From: Eutreptiella sp. 'Long Island Sound 2002'
Lineage: Eukaryota > Euglenozoa > Euglenophyceae > Eutreptiales > Eutreptiaceae
Assembly (NCBI GenBank): GCA_964036045.1
Contig: OZ038380.1
Coordinates: 64,526,591-64,590,590, forward strand
Length of the DNA stretch: 64,000 nucleotides
Direction of reading: 5' to 3'
This document shows, piece after piece, positions 45,172 to 57,434 of this stretch. The translations under genes and the position numbers were made by a program. How positions within the stretch are numbered: the stretch's first letter is position 1; every line of letters starts with the position of its first letter. Under the pieces are notes generated by a model that made no database searches, was not told the origin of the DNA, and saw only the letters and a program-made list of their open reading frames with translations.

Positions 45172-45186
45172 CTCAACGACGGCACG
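45172..45186. repeat. Possible target-site duplication, right
   Basis: CTCAACGACGGCACG, matching 37781-37795 with one change. The same bases occur in the intact gene copy at about 36813-36830. Confidence 0.4.
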
Positions 45187-46323
45187 GGCTTGTGATGGAA
45201 GTTTCATTACTTTCGCGATCACACTCCATTTTGTAAGCAACCGCCACACCTCCTCACCATCTTGTTGGCTCTTGCCTTTCAATGCTATATTCGTTTCAGC
45301 CTGCTTGCATGCACACGAAGGAACTTCGTAATATACTTCCCCACCCCAATAAGTAAATGCAACACACACATCACAACAAAATGATGACGGTCATCGACGT
45401 GCAAGAGTGACTCCTTGGTGCAACCGCGGGCATCCGAGGCAGTTGCACCACAAGTGTACAAACATCGCATTTTTTCTCCACCTTTGTGGTGAATGTTCGT
45501 GTCACCAAATGTTTTGGAGCTCACGGCACCAGGTGGCAAGGAAATACACACCAAAATGAGTGCTCAAACCCATAAAATGGCGCAGCCATGAAGAGTGACC
45601 TCCTATGATAACACGCGCACGAACGTAGTACGTGCGCAATACAATATAACCCGTTTCGATGATTATCTGGATCTTGCTCAACGTGCCACGAAGTAACGCA
45701 CCTAGTACATCACCATCACTCTCTTTGCAAACGGCAAGATCGGAGTCCATGTGTACCCAAGTGTGCGCGCTTTTGCTATGTGGTTCGCAAACGTGATTGT
45801 AGTTTGTAACCATGAGCGTGAACCGCATGGAAAGCCGTCACCCCGAAAAATAAGAACGTATATAGGTTCGGAAAAAATCATTTTGTTGAGCAGGCGAACT
45901 TAGGTAGAAATGAAGGGGAAAAAACCATCCAAATCCCAGCGTAGAGCAATGGTGCGGTGTGCCTTAGTTGGTGTTATTTTTTGCTTAGACGGCAATTGCT
46001 GCCATGCCTTCTCCATTACCTCGTGAGATGAAAAGCAATGATGCCAAGTCGGATGTATGAGGCAATGTGCAAGACCTCTTTTGGCTTTAACCACTCAATG
46101 AGCCTTCCATACCTATGTGCATAGCCAAAGTGGTTGAGATAGGTGCAACCGGTACAACCTGGCGATTTTGAACATTTACACGTTCGGGCATTCAAATTTG
46201 AAAAATGCCGTTTTTAGCCCTGCATTGCATGTAAGCACCATCAATGACCATCGTATGACACCAACCTTGAATACTAGGGCACTATGGAACGATAAAAAAG
46301 ACCGTAGCTCGGAGAGTTCGCAT

Positions 46324-46366
46324 CGTTCTACACAAGTTGTTCAACCGCTGAAGTGAAGGCGGTTGA
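46324..46366 (-). other. Short intron with perfect 10-bp inverted repeat
   Basis: On the minus strand GTTCAACCGC, ten bases, GCGGTTGAAC, then AACTTGTGTAG. Ends GT...AG, length about 41. The inverted arms match the GTTCAACC family of the 32-37 kb region. Confidence 0.5.
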
Positions 46367-46636
46367 ACTATGGTTCAATGATCGCAAGACTGGTGCCACC
46401 TTTCTTTTTGGAATTTTGAGGTCAAGAATAAGCCCAGTGGATACTTTGGCTTGGCCATCGCGACGTCGTTTGACCACGCGCCGTGATGAGCTTACTGGGG
46501 CGGTAATGCGGTCCGACAAAGCCATTCCATGTGCATTCCCCGTGAATCTGTCCACTAGTGCGTCCTCGGCACAGGGTTGCGTACTTCCACCATATTTCGC
46601 CACCAGAAAATTTGCAACATCCTTGACACTAGACAT

Positions 46637-47405
46637 TCTGGTTCAAAACACTTATAACAAATTTCGCACCCCTGTAATTCTACTGAGTAACATCTATTTT
46701 AATTAACTATCGCTGCCGTGCGCTGCAGCGCGTGCGCCATTGCCAGCGCTGGCCTGTGGTTCAACCGCTTCAACCGGTGGTTCAACTTGCTCAACCGCGA
46801 CGTTTTAGTCAAAAACGTGGTAAAACTGGTGCAACCGCCACTTGAACCACCGAGCGAGTGGTGTGCAATTTTCAGTATGTCGGGTTGGTAATTTCTTTCC
46901 GGTTTGCCTCTAATGGGTTCCTTGTTTCCATTGTGCCTTTCCGAAAGTTTTTCAGAAATTCTTTTTCAAAATTTCTTTCCAAAGTTTTTTCAAAGTTTTT
47001 TTCAAAATTTTTTCCAAACTTTTCAAATGCCATCACTGATGATGTCACCGATGATGTCAGGGCTCATGATGTCATCAGATGGAATGTCCCCAGTATATGC
47101 AATAAAAACAAACAAGATCACATCCTTTGCAATGAGGTTCCTGATTGAGTATTTTTCTGATCTTCCGGGCCAGGCCATTCAGGTCTAGACTGCTGTCCAC
47201 ACTCGGTCTCTTAGCAAACTGACCTGTGTCTGGCAGGCCACCAGGGGAGGTCTAGTCAGATTTTCTAGACACCCATCAGATCTCCGTCATTAAATTTCTT
47301 TTTGATTCCTTTCTTGGCTCTGCTGCACAAGCCATCATAAAACATCAGACAAAAGAAAAACATTTCCACTGTCGGGATGCTGCCAATCACCCCACTGATT
47401 GAACG
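46637..47405. other. AT-rich spacer with T-run repeats
   Basis: Several GGTTCAACC motifs (46755-46800), then repeated TTTTTCAAA blocks at 46950-47025 and GATGATGTCA repeats at 47038-47075. The plus frame 46858-47148 is made of these repeats. Confidence 0.4.
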
Positions 47406-47663
47406 TGCAACTACTGCGACCAAACACGGAAATGCACTGGTCGTGCAGGGGACCATTTAGCAGGTGGCAGCAAGAATGTGGCTGCCTGCAAATCCTTCCC
47501 TGGGGCGGTTTTTAACGAGATGTTGTTGCAGAGAAAAGAAACAGCCGACCACCAGAAGGCACTGGACAAGAACAAGGGAGCACAACATGAGCTGAAGAAG
47601 AGAGTGCTGGAGAATGCTGAACACACAATAGGCTCTACAATGACAAAGCTACCAAACTGGTAA
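47406..47663 (+). pseudogene. BED-type zinc finger fragment, hAT-like (unit 1)
   Basis: In frame: CNYCDQTRKCTGRAGDHLAG, then KNVAACKSFPG, then a Glu/Lys/Gln helix ending TMTKLPNW and TAA. The CxxC...H(L)...C spacing with GG and V.AC.. is that of BED fingers in hAT and related transposases, which bind transposon ends. A TGA lies just before Thr-Cys, and no transposase core follows, so this is a fragment or exon. Confidence 0.6.
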
Positions 47664-48684
47664 TTTTTTACCAGAACCCCCGCGCACTGCGCAGACTTCG
47701 TCGCACAGGTTAGTGCGAGCCTACTGTTTGATTTTCTGACGACGAGGGCAAGGAGCAGTAGGTGTTCTGCCCAGAGCTGTCTGTTGGAATCTGTCATTCC
47801 CTGATTTCTGTTGGCACCTGAGCGCTCCGCTCGGCGCTCCACTCCACACGTTCCGCCGAAAAAGTGACAGGCAGTAGACCATATACTTAGGCGTCTCAGG
47901 TTGCATGGTCAAGATCACACCAAATGCGCCCAATTTGGACCATGCAAAAAAAAGTTTTTCACAGGCTCTGTTTTTTGAAAACAGAATATTAGTCCAAAGA
48001 AAGTATCTTTCTTACCATTTGTGCCATTTTGTTCCTTTTTTCGGACAGCCAAAAACAAAAATCAACTATAAAAGAATAAATAAATCTTATGATCTCAGTG
48101 GAAAATGATGTGCTTTTAGCGGAAATTGGCCAATAAATACATTTTGCGTTTCCCTCCTTTTTTGGATGAACATGGTCTGCAGAAAAAATGATTGCAACAT
48201 CTTTTTCTGTTCTGCATGTTCCTTGCATACCTGGAAAAGTGATTTATTGATCAAATTCTATGCGCGACGCCTCGCGCAATCAAGACCAAGGATCATTAAA
48301 ACAGGAGCATGGCGGATTCAATATCAATGCAAAGCATATGCAACATGTGGTTCAAGGGGTGCTGCATGCGCGAGCCCTCGCGCATAACTTACTAAACCGA
48401 AAACGTCACCCGATTAATTTTCCTTTGGAAAGATGGCTTCAGGGTCGAGTGGTCTTACCACCCACCCCACGGTTTGACTTTTGATGTGCACTGCCTGAAG
48501 CAAAAGAGTTATAGGTTGTGGCTTTCAACTTCTGGGACTGCATTGCAGTCCCTATTGCGCGAGGCCTTGCGCAAAAAAAGGCCCAGAAAATATATTATTT
48601 GTACCATTGTGATGGGTTCTCATCTGATAGCGCTTGTGCACAACCTTCACTGAAGCAACGAGTACCTAAATTGTCGTTGAGTCA
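47664..48684. other. Intron-like and repeat DNA with three hairpin palindromes
   Basis: Holds the 20-bp terminus motif (47886-47905, minus sense) and palindromes at 48262-48277 (GCGCGACGCCTCGCGC), 48368-48383 (GCGCGAGCCCTCGCGC) and 48557-48572 (GCGCGAGGCCTTGCGC). On the minus strand GTAAGTTATGCGCGAGGG fits a donor. No exon could be placed. Confidence 0.45.
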
Positions 48685-48696
48685 TTGAAATTTACC

Positions 48697-48985
48697 AGAA
48701 GCTTGCCCCCCCGGAGGCGGCAAAACTCTTCTTGGGCTTGGTCAGCGCCTGCGCTTGGCAGACTGCTTCCCCCAGAGCACCTTCTTTCTCCAGGTATCGA
48801 ACATAATCTTGATACTTGGTGTCGTTTGCACTACATTGCATTTTACTCTCCAAAGGATCACTCTCTTTGGCCCAAACAAACGCTCAAAAGAGTGCCACGC
48901 ATGGCAAATTCATACTATCTTTGCGCATTTTACTTTGATTTATAGTGAACAACAGAAGGATTTCCTCAGCCAAAGCTAGGGGGGT
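48697..48985 (-). CDS. Exon of an unidentified minus-strand gene (unit 1)
   Basis: In frame: NQSKMRKDSMNLPCVALF, a TGA, then AFVWAKESDPLESKMQ, KYQDYVRYLEKEGALGEAV and TKPKKSFAASGGASFW, followed by donor GTAAATTTC. The run of acidic/basic helix after the stop is coding-like. Family unknown. Confidence 0.35.
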
Positions 48986-49370
48986 CCCTGTCCAGCTAAG
49001 CGTCATCCGTTGAGTGGACATGTTTCATGTCTTACCAGTGATACTCTTTTTTTTGCTTGACACTCCGCATAACTTGTGGCAGGTGTGCATTATGAGCAAT
49101 GCTGAAGGATGCGCCCCGTGCAACACCTCCAACGTATGTGCTCCTTTTGTTAGGAATACAACAACATTAGAAATGATTTCTTGAGTCATCAATTAGATTT
49201 GCAAGGCTTGTTTAGAGCGCTGAATGTCCGCCCGCGTAAACATATGGTACAATGTGATCAAGTCAAGGGTGCCTGTAATGTCACTCCAGTACGGGCCCCT
49301 GCTTGATTCCTAAATTCTACCATCATTACCTGCCTTTGGAAGGGCAATGAACTGCTCCTTGCGCGAGGGT
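48986..49370. other. Intronic DNA and duplication junction
   Basis: Contains a possible 22-nt exon (minus; TTCATTGCCCTTCCAAAGGCAG without its last bases) next to half of a hairpin palindrome (GCGCGAGG, 49361-49368) where unit 2 begins. Confidence 0.35.
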
Positions 49371-50560
49371 GTGGCGCGCAGGCCGCCCCCCCCACCCCAC
49401 CCCAGCCCCCAGCGTGCCTCGCAGCCCCACCCGCTCCCGCCCCACATGCACAGCAGCCCGCGCGCCCCATACACACAGGCACGGCGGCAAATCCCTCCCG
49501 CGCGTGCCACCGCGGGGCACGGGGGCGGTCATCAGTCCGGCAGGCCTTGCGACCGGACAACCGAGCACCCACCGGACCAGTAGTGACGCGCAGGGAAGGG
49601 CGACGTCCATGGTCCCGGAGGTCCGGATGAGGCCTTGACCTAACCCAACCCAACCCACCCCCCGGCGCAGGAACGCCCGAGACACGCAGACCCACCCCAC
49701 GGGGAGCGCACTGCCCCAAGCCAGGTAGGGGGGAAACGGGACCGCCCCAGCCCCCCCAAAGCAAGCCAGACACAGCACAGGTCCAGTGCAGGACACGCGG
49801 AGGGGCACAGACATCGTGAGACGGCCCTACCTGCGCCCAGCACCGGGACCACGCGGGGTGCGCGCGCCACACCAACCCGGGGAGGGGGGGGGGGGCGGAC
49901 GCCGCGAGAGCGCGAGCACACACACACACACAAAGGACACGCGGGGAATACCAGAAGGGCAACCAGACCGAGCCTGAGGAACGCACAGACCGCATGGAAT
50001 GGCGTACCAATGATCGAGGAAAAGAGATACCCGGACGGGAGGACCCGCCACACACAGCGCGGGGAACGCGGGGCGGGACGGGGAAAACAGGGAACACACG
50101 ACATCCGGCACCGGCCCCAGCCCCCCGAAGCGGCCGCGAGCGCCGCGCACACAGGACCAGGGCACTGCACCCGCCAAGGCAGTAGTGGCTCACCGCGCCA
50201 CGCACCAGCCCCACGGCTAGGCAGCCTCCGCGCCAGCCCACGGGAGTCCCACTGGTGACAAGCCAGTAGCACGGCTCGGCGGCGCCGGCGCCCCGGACCA
50301 CCACGCATTAGGGGGGCGACGCAGTGGGTAAGCGCCTGCAGCTACGGCTGCTAAAGGATGCACTGACCGGGGAGTGGCGAAATGGGGAAGCCGGGGAGGA
50401 ACAGGGCTCCCAGCCCGGTGAACCCGGGGGACTCCGCCAACATGCAGGAGGGTGTGGGATGAGGGGCCCCCTACTAGGTCCCGGTGGGGAGGATATCACC
50501 TGGCCCGACCAGGTGGCCCCCCGGGTCACCAGGCGTCTAGTACCCGTGAAATCAAGGTAG
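49371..50560 (+). mobile_element. Truncated GC-rich retroelement 3' end (unit 2)
   Basis: Copy of 40922-42111 starting mid-element, with the same 3' end at 50541-50560 and GGTA tails at 50555 and 50688. Confidence 0.8.
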
Positions 50561-51108
50561 GTAGGTAGGTAGGTGCACTCGGTCGTGGAGAGGCGCCCCA
50601 TGGTTCCCCCCGGCGTCGCCCCTGTGACAAACAGGAAGAGGTTTCGCGCTTGAAGAGGGGAGGCGGCTTACGTCCTGCTAGACCTGAGGTAGGTAGGTAG
50701 GTAGGTATCTTCGGGAGCTCGGGATGCCTCCTTTGCTAGACCTGACTGGTGGCCCCCAACGAAGCGGCCCCGGGCAACACCGGGAGGGCTCATCGCCGCC
50801 AGCGTGACTGCTTGTCATGCCGGGAGGGTGGGCCCCCGTGCTTGCGCACATCCCCTCCTTTGGGCGAAACCCTAGGGGTTCACCGGACTTCTTGGCGTAT
50901 CCCGATCCAAGAGCATGCATGCATGTTCTTGGTACTGGGGTTCCGAGGTGCTTGGGTGTCGCACGCTCCGCCTCGAGTCCCAAAGTAGCGCAGGCCTTAG
51001 GATGCAGCCTTACCCCCGGTCTCCGGATCTCAGTTGGCCGGGTCGCCTGCATGGCACGGGCTGCCTCAGTGCCCGACCATGGACACTGGGTTTCCTACTG
51101 TTGCGTGG

Positions 51109-53599
51109 CGCTTGTGTTTGGGTCTGGGTTGTGGTTGGGTTTGGGTTTCGGCTGCGCTCCGCCACTCCTGGGCTCGGGTTTCGGCTGCGCCCCGCCACTC
51201 CTTGCTGGGGTGTTGGGCTGTGTGTGTGCTCGTGTGCGCGCTCCGCTTGCACCCAGCCATTCCTGGCACGGGTGCGCGGTGTGGGTGTGTGTGTTTGGGC
51301 TCGGGTTTCGGCTCCAGCCCCCCACTCCTGGCTGGGGTGTTGGGCTGTGTGTGGGCTCGTGTGCGCGCTCCGCTTGCACCCTGCCACTTCTGGCTGGAAT
51401 GCGCAGTGTGGCTGTGTGTGTTTGGGCTCTGGTTTTGGCTGCGCCCCGCCACTCTTGGCTGGGGTGTTGCGGTGTGCGTGTTTGTGTGCGTGCTCTGCTT
51501 GCACCCAGCCACTCCTGGCACGGGTGCGCGGTGTGGGTGTGTGTGTTTAGGCTTGGGTTTCGGGTGCGCCCCGCCACTCCTGGCTTGGGTGTTGGGCTGT
51601 GTGTGTGCTCGTGTGCGCGCTCCGCCTGCACCCAGCCACTCCTGGCACGGGTGCGCCGGTTGGGTGTGTCTGTTTGAGCTCAGGTTTCGGCTGCGCCCCG
51701 CCACTCGTGGCTGGGGTGTTGGGCTGTGTGTGGGCTCGTATGCGCGCTCCGCTTGCACCCCGCCACTCCTGGCTGGGGTGTGCGGTGTGGGTGTGTGTGT
51801 TTGGGCTCTGGTTTCGGCTGCGCCCGGCCATTCCTGGCTGGGGTGATGGGGTGTGCGTGTTTGTGTTCGTGCTCTGCTTGCACCCAGCCACTCCTGGCAC
51901 GGGTGCGCGGTGTGGGTGTGTGTGTTTAGGCTTGGGTTTCGGCTCCAGCCCCCCACTCCTGGCTTGGGTGTTGGGCTGTGTGTGTGCTCGTGTGCGCGCT
52001 CCGCCTGCACCCAGCCACTCCTGGCACGGGTGCGCCGGTTGGGTGTGTCTGTTTGAGCTCAGGTTTCGGCTGCGCCCCGCCACTCTTGGCTGGGGTGTTG
52101 CGGTGTGCGTGTTTGTGTGCGTGCTCTGCTTGCACCCAGCCACTCCTGGCACGGGTGCGCGGTGTGGGTGTGTGTGTTTAGGCTTGGGTCTCGAGTGCGC
52201 CCCGCCACTCCTGGCTTGGGTGTTGGGCTGTGTGTGTGCTCGTGTGCGCGCTCCGCCTGCACCCAGCCACTCCTGGCACGGGTGCGCGTCCTGGGTGTGT
52301 CTGTTTGAGCTCAGGTTTCGGCTGCGCCCCGCCACTCGTGGCTGGGGTGTTGGGCTGTGTGTGGGCTCGTATGCGCGCTCCGCTTGCACCCCGCCACTCC
52401 TGGCTGGGGTGTGCGGTGTGGGTGTGTGTGTTTGGGCTCTGGTTTCGGCTGCGCCCGGCCATTCCTGGCTGGGGTGATGGGGTGTGCGTGTTTGTGTTCG
52501 TGCTCCGCTTGCACCCAGCCACTCCTGGCACGGGTGCGCGGTGTGGGTGTGTGTGTTTGGGCTCGGGTTTCGGCTGCGCCCTGCCACTCCTGGATGGGGT
52601 ATTGGGCTGTGTGTGGGCTCGTGTGCGCGCTCCGCCTGCACCCAGCCACTCCTAGCACGGGTGCGCGGTGTAGGTGTGTGTGTTTGGGCTCGGGTTTCGG
52701 CTGCGCCCCGCCACTCCTGGCTGGGGTGTTGGGCTGTGTGTGTGCTCGTGCACCTGCTCCGCCTGCACCCGGCGACTCCTGGCAAGGGTGCGCGGTGTGG
52801 GTGTGTGTGTTTGGGCTTGCGTTTCGGCTGCGCTGCGGCACTCCTGGCTTGGCTGTCGGGCTGTGTGTGTGCTCGTGCGCGCGCTCCGCTTGCACCCACT
52901 CACTTCTGGGATGGGTGCGCGGTGTGGAAGTGTGGGTTTAGGCTCGGGTTTCAGCTGCGCCCCGCCACTCCTGGCTGGGGTGTTGGGCTGTGTGTGGGCT
53001 GGTGTGCGCGCTCTGCTTGCACCCCGCCGCTCCTGGCTGTGGTGCGCGTTTTTGCTGTGTGGGTTTGGGCTCGGGCTTCGGCTGCGCCCCGCCACTCCAA
53101 GCTGCAGTGTTGGGATGTGCGTGTTTGTGTGCGTGCTCCGCTTGCACCTAGCCACTACTGGCACGGGTGCACGGTGTGGGTGTGTGTGTTTTGGCTCGGG
53201 TTCCGGCTGCGCCCCGCCACTCCTGGCTGGGGTGTTCGGCTGTGTGTGTGCTCGTGTGCGCGCTCCGCTTGCACCCAGCCATTCCTGGCACGGGTGCGCG
53301 GTGTGGGTGCGTGTGTTCGGGCTTGGGTTTCGGCTGCGCCCCGCCACTGCTGGCTCGGGTGTTGGGCTGTGTGTGGGCTCGTGTGCGCGCTCCGCTTGCA
53401 CCCCGCCACTCCTGGCTGGGGTGCGCGGTGTGGGTGTGTGTGTTTGGGCTCTGGTTTCGGCTGCGCCCCGCCACTCTTCGCTGGGGTGTTGGGGTGTGCG
53501 TGTTTGTGTGCGTGCTCCGCTTGCACCCAGCCACTCCTGGCACGGGTGCGCGGTGTGGGTGTGTGTGTTTGAGCTCGGGTTTCGGCTGCGCCCCGCGAA
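51109..53599. repeat. 126-bp satellite (unit-2 copy)
   Basis: Same array as 42660-45150 with a few base changes; no unit gained or lost, as the offset stays 8449 throughout. Confidence 0.95.
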
Positions 53600-53620
53600 A
53601 TCAAACCTCAAACCTCAAAC

Positions 53621-55085
53621 CTCAACGACGGCACGGGCTTGTGATGGAAGTTTCATCACTTTCGCGATCACACTCCAATTTGTAAGCAACCGCCACACCT
53701 CCTCACAATCTTGTTGGCTCTTGCCTTTCAATGCTATATTCGTTTCAGCCTGCTTGCATGCACACGAAGGAACTTCGTAATATACTTCCCCACCCCAATA
53801 AGTAAATGCAACACACACATCACAACAAAATGATGACGGTCATCGACGTGCAAGAGTGACTCCTTGGTGCAACCGCGGGCATCCGAGGCAGTTGCACCAC
53901 AAGTGTACAAACATCGCATTTTTTCTCCACCTTTGTGGTGAATGTTCGTGTCACCAAATTTTTTGGAGCTCACGGCACCAGGTGGCAAGGAAATACACAC
54001 CAAAATGAGTGCTCAAACCCATAAAATGGCGCAGCCATGAAGAGTGACCTCCTATGATAACACGCGCACGAACGTGGTACGTGCGCAATACAATATAACC
54101 CGTTTCGATGATTATCTGGATCTTGCTCAACGTGCCACGAAGTAACGCACCTAGTACATCACCATCACTCTCTTTGCAAACGGCAAGATCGGAGTCCATG
54201 TGTACCCAAGTGTGCGCGCTTTTGCTATGTGGTTCGCAAACGTGATTGTAGTTTGTAACCATGAGCGTGAACCGCATGGAAAGCCGTCACCCCGAAAAAT
54301 CAGAACGTATATAGGTTCGGAAAAAATCATTTTGTTGAGCAGGCGAACTTAGGTAGAAATGAAGGGGAAAAAACCATCCAAATCCCAGCGTAGAGCAATG
54401 GTGCGGTGTGCCTTAGTTGGTGTTATTTTTTGCTTAGACGGCAATTGCTGCCATGCCTTCTCCATTACCTCGTGAGATGAAAAGCAATGATGCCAAGTCG
54501 GATGTATGAGGCAATGTGCAAGACCTCTTTTGGCTTTAACCACTCAATGAGCCTTCCATACCTATGTGCATAGCCAAAGTGGTTGAGATAGGTGCAACCG
54601 GTACAACCTGGCGATTTTGAACATTTACACGTTCGGGCATTCAAATTTGAAAAATGCCGTTTTTAGCCCTGCATTGCATGTAAGCACCATCAATGACCAT
54701 CGTATGACACCAACCTTGAATACTAGGGCACTATGGAACGATAAAAAAGACCGTAGCTCGGATAGTTCGCATCGTTCTACACAAGTTGTTCAACCGCTGA
54801 AGTGAAGGCGGTTGAACTATGGTTCAACGATCGCAAGACTGGTGCCACCTTTCTTTTTGGAATTTTGAGGTCAAGAATAAGCCCAGTGAATACTTTGGCT
54901 TGGCCATCGCGACGTCGTTTGACCACGCGCCGTGATGAGCTTACTGGGGCGGTAATGCGGTCCGACAAAGCCATTCCATGTGCATTCCCCGTGAATCTGT
55001 CCACTAGTGCGTCCTCGGCACAGGGTTGCGTACTTCCACCATATTTCGCCACCAGAAAATTTGCAACATCCTTGACACTAGACAT
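53621..55085 (-). pseudogene. Transposase-like gene, copy C (unit 2)
   Basis: Duplicate of 45172-46636 with sparse substitutions, including the same TAA and the same truncation at the satellite-bearing element. Confidence 0.4.
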
Positions 55086-55854
55086 TCTGGTTCAAAACAC
55101 TTATAACAAATTTCGCACCCCTGTAATTCTACTGAGTAACATCTATTTTAATTAATTATCGCTGCCGTGCGCTGCAGCGCGTGCGCCATTGCCAGCGCTG
55201 GCCTGTGGTTCAACCGCTTCAACCGGTGGTTCAACTTGCTCAACCGCGACGTTTTAGTCAAAAACGTGGTAAAACTGGTGCAACCGCCACTTGAACCACC
55301 GAGCGAGTGGTGTGCAATTTTCAGTATGTCGGGTTGGTAATTTCTTTCCGGTTTGCCTCTAATGGGTTCCTTGTTTCCATTGTGCCTTTCCGAAAGTTTT
55401 TCAGAAATTCTTTTTCAAAATTTCTTTCCAAAGTTTTTTCAAAGTTTTTTTCAAAATTTTTTCCAAACTTTTCAAATGCCATCACTGATGATGTCACCGA
55501 TGATGTCAGGGCTCATGATGTCATCAGATGGAATGTCCCCAGTATATGCAATAAAAACAAAAAAGATCACATCCTTTGCAATGAGGTTCCTGATTGAGTA
55601 TTTTTCTGATCTTCCGGGCCAGGCCATTCAGGTCTAGACTGCTGTCCACACTCGGTCTCTTAGCAAACTGACCTGTGTCTGGCAGGCCACCAGGGGAGGT
55701 CTAGTCAGATTTTCTAGACACCCATCAGATCTCCGTCATTAAATTTCTTTTCGATTCCTTTCTTGGCTCTGCTGCACAAGCCATCATAAAACATCAGACA
55801 AAAGAAAAACATTTCCACTGTCGGGATGCTGCCAATCACCCCACTGATTGAACG

Positions 55855-56112
55855 TGCAACTACTGCGACCAAACACGGAAATGCACTGGTCGTGCAGGGG
55901 ACCATTTAGCAGGTGGCAGCAAGAATGTGGCTGCCTGCAAATCCTTCCCTGGGGCGGTTTTTAACGAGATGTTGTTGCAGAGAAAAGAAACAGCCGACCA
56001 CCAGAAGGCACTGGACAAGAACAAGGGAGCACAACATGAGCTGAAGAAGAGAGTGCTGGAGAATGCTGAACACACAATAGGCTCTACAATGACAAAGCTA
56101 CCAAACTGGTAA
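55855..56112 (+). pseudogene. BED-type zinc finger fragment (unit 2)
   Basis: Duplicate of 47406-47663; the finger residues are unchanged. Confidence 0.6.
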
Positions 56113-57145
56113 TTTTTTACCAGAACCCCCGCGCACTGCGCAGACTTCGTCGCACAGGTTAGTGCGAGCCTACTGTTTGATTTTCTGACGACGAGGGCAA
56201 GGAGCAGTAGGTGTTCTGCCCAGAGCTGTTTGTTGGAATCTGTCATTCCCTGATTTCTGTTGGCACCTGAGCGCTCTGCTCGGCGCTCCACTCCACACGT
56301 TCCGCCGAAAAAGTGACAGGCAGTAGACCATATACTTAGGCGTCTCAGGTTGCATGGTCAAGATCACACCAAATGCGCCCAATTTGGACCATGCAAAAAA
56401 AAGTTTTTCACAGGCTCTGTTTTTTGAAAACAGAATATTAGTCCAAAGAAAGTATCTTTCTTACCATTTGTGCCATTTTGTTCCTTTTTTCGGACAGCCA
56501 AAAACAAAAATCAACTATAAAAGAATAAATAAATCCTATGATCTCAGTGGAAAATGATGTGCTTTTAGCGGAAATTGGCCAATAAATACATTTTGCGTTT
56601 CCCTCCTTTTTTGGATGAACATGGTCTGCAGAAAAAATGATTGCAACATCTTTTTCTGTTCTGCATGTTCCTTGCATACCTGGAAAAGTGATTTATTGAT
56701 CAAATTCTATGCGCGACGCCTCGCGCAATCAAGACCAAGGATCATTAAAACAGGAGCATGGCGGATTCAATATCAATGCAAAGCATATGCAACATGTGGT
56801 TCAAGGGGTGCTGCATGCGCGAGCCCTCGCGCATAACTTACTAAACCGAAAACGTCACCCGATGAATTTTTCTTTGGAAAGATGGCTTCAGGGTCGAGTG
56901 GTCTTACCACCCACCCCACGGTTTGACTTTTGATGTGCACTGCCTGAAGCAAAAGAGTTATAGGTTGTGGCTTTCAACTTCTGGGACTGCATTGCAGTCC
57001 CTATTGCGCGAGGCCTTGCGCAAAAAAAGGCCCAGAAAATATATTATTTGTACCATTGTGATGGGTTCTCATCTGATAGCGCTTGTGCACAACCTTCACT
57101 GAAGCAACGAGTACCTAAATTGTTCTTTAGTCATTGAAATTTACC

Positions 57146-57434
57146 AGAAGCTTGCCCCCCCGGAGGCGGCAAAACTCTTCTTGGGCTTGGTCAGCGCCTG
57201 CGCTTGGCAGACTGCTTCCCCCAGAGCACCTTCTTTCTCCAGGTATCGAACATAATCTTGATACTTGGTGTCGTTTGCACTACATTGCATTTTACTCTCC
57301 AAAGGATCACTCTCTTTGGCCCAAACAAACGCTCAAAAGAGTGCCACGCATGGCAAATTCATACTTTCTTTGCGCATTTTACTTTGATTTATAGTGAACA
57401 ACAGAAGGATTTCCTCAGCCAAAGCTAGGGGGGT
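57146..57434 (-). CDS. Exon of an unidentified minus-strand gene (unit 2)
   Basis: Duplicate of 48697-48985, including its in-frame TGA; one Tyr/Phe-type change in the antisense view. Confidence 0.35.

Larger units (their letters stand above)
45172..46636 (-). pseudogene. Transposase-like gene, copy B (5' part, truncated by insertion)
   Basis: Minus strand. 46636-46360 encodes MSSVKDVANFLVAKYGGST. After a GTTCAACC intron the gene continues through 46094-45900 (MVKAKRGLAHCLIHPTWHH), a TAA shared with copy A, 45828-45502 (SKIQIIIETGYIVL) and 45554-45285 (VDDRHHFVVMCVLHLL), and stops at 45172 where the satellite-bearing element begins. Compared with copy A it lacks the frame break near 37330 but has another near 45770. 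Confidence 0.4.
40922..49370. repeat. 8449-bp tandem duplication, unit 1
   Basis: Identical to 49371-57819 apart from sparse single-base changes (for example A/T near 48945 and G/A at 44718). It starts GTGGCGCGCAGG inside the retroelement 3' region and ends in half a hairpin palindrome. Confidence 0.95.
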
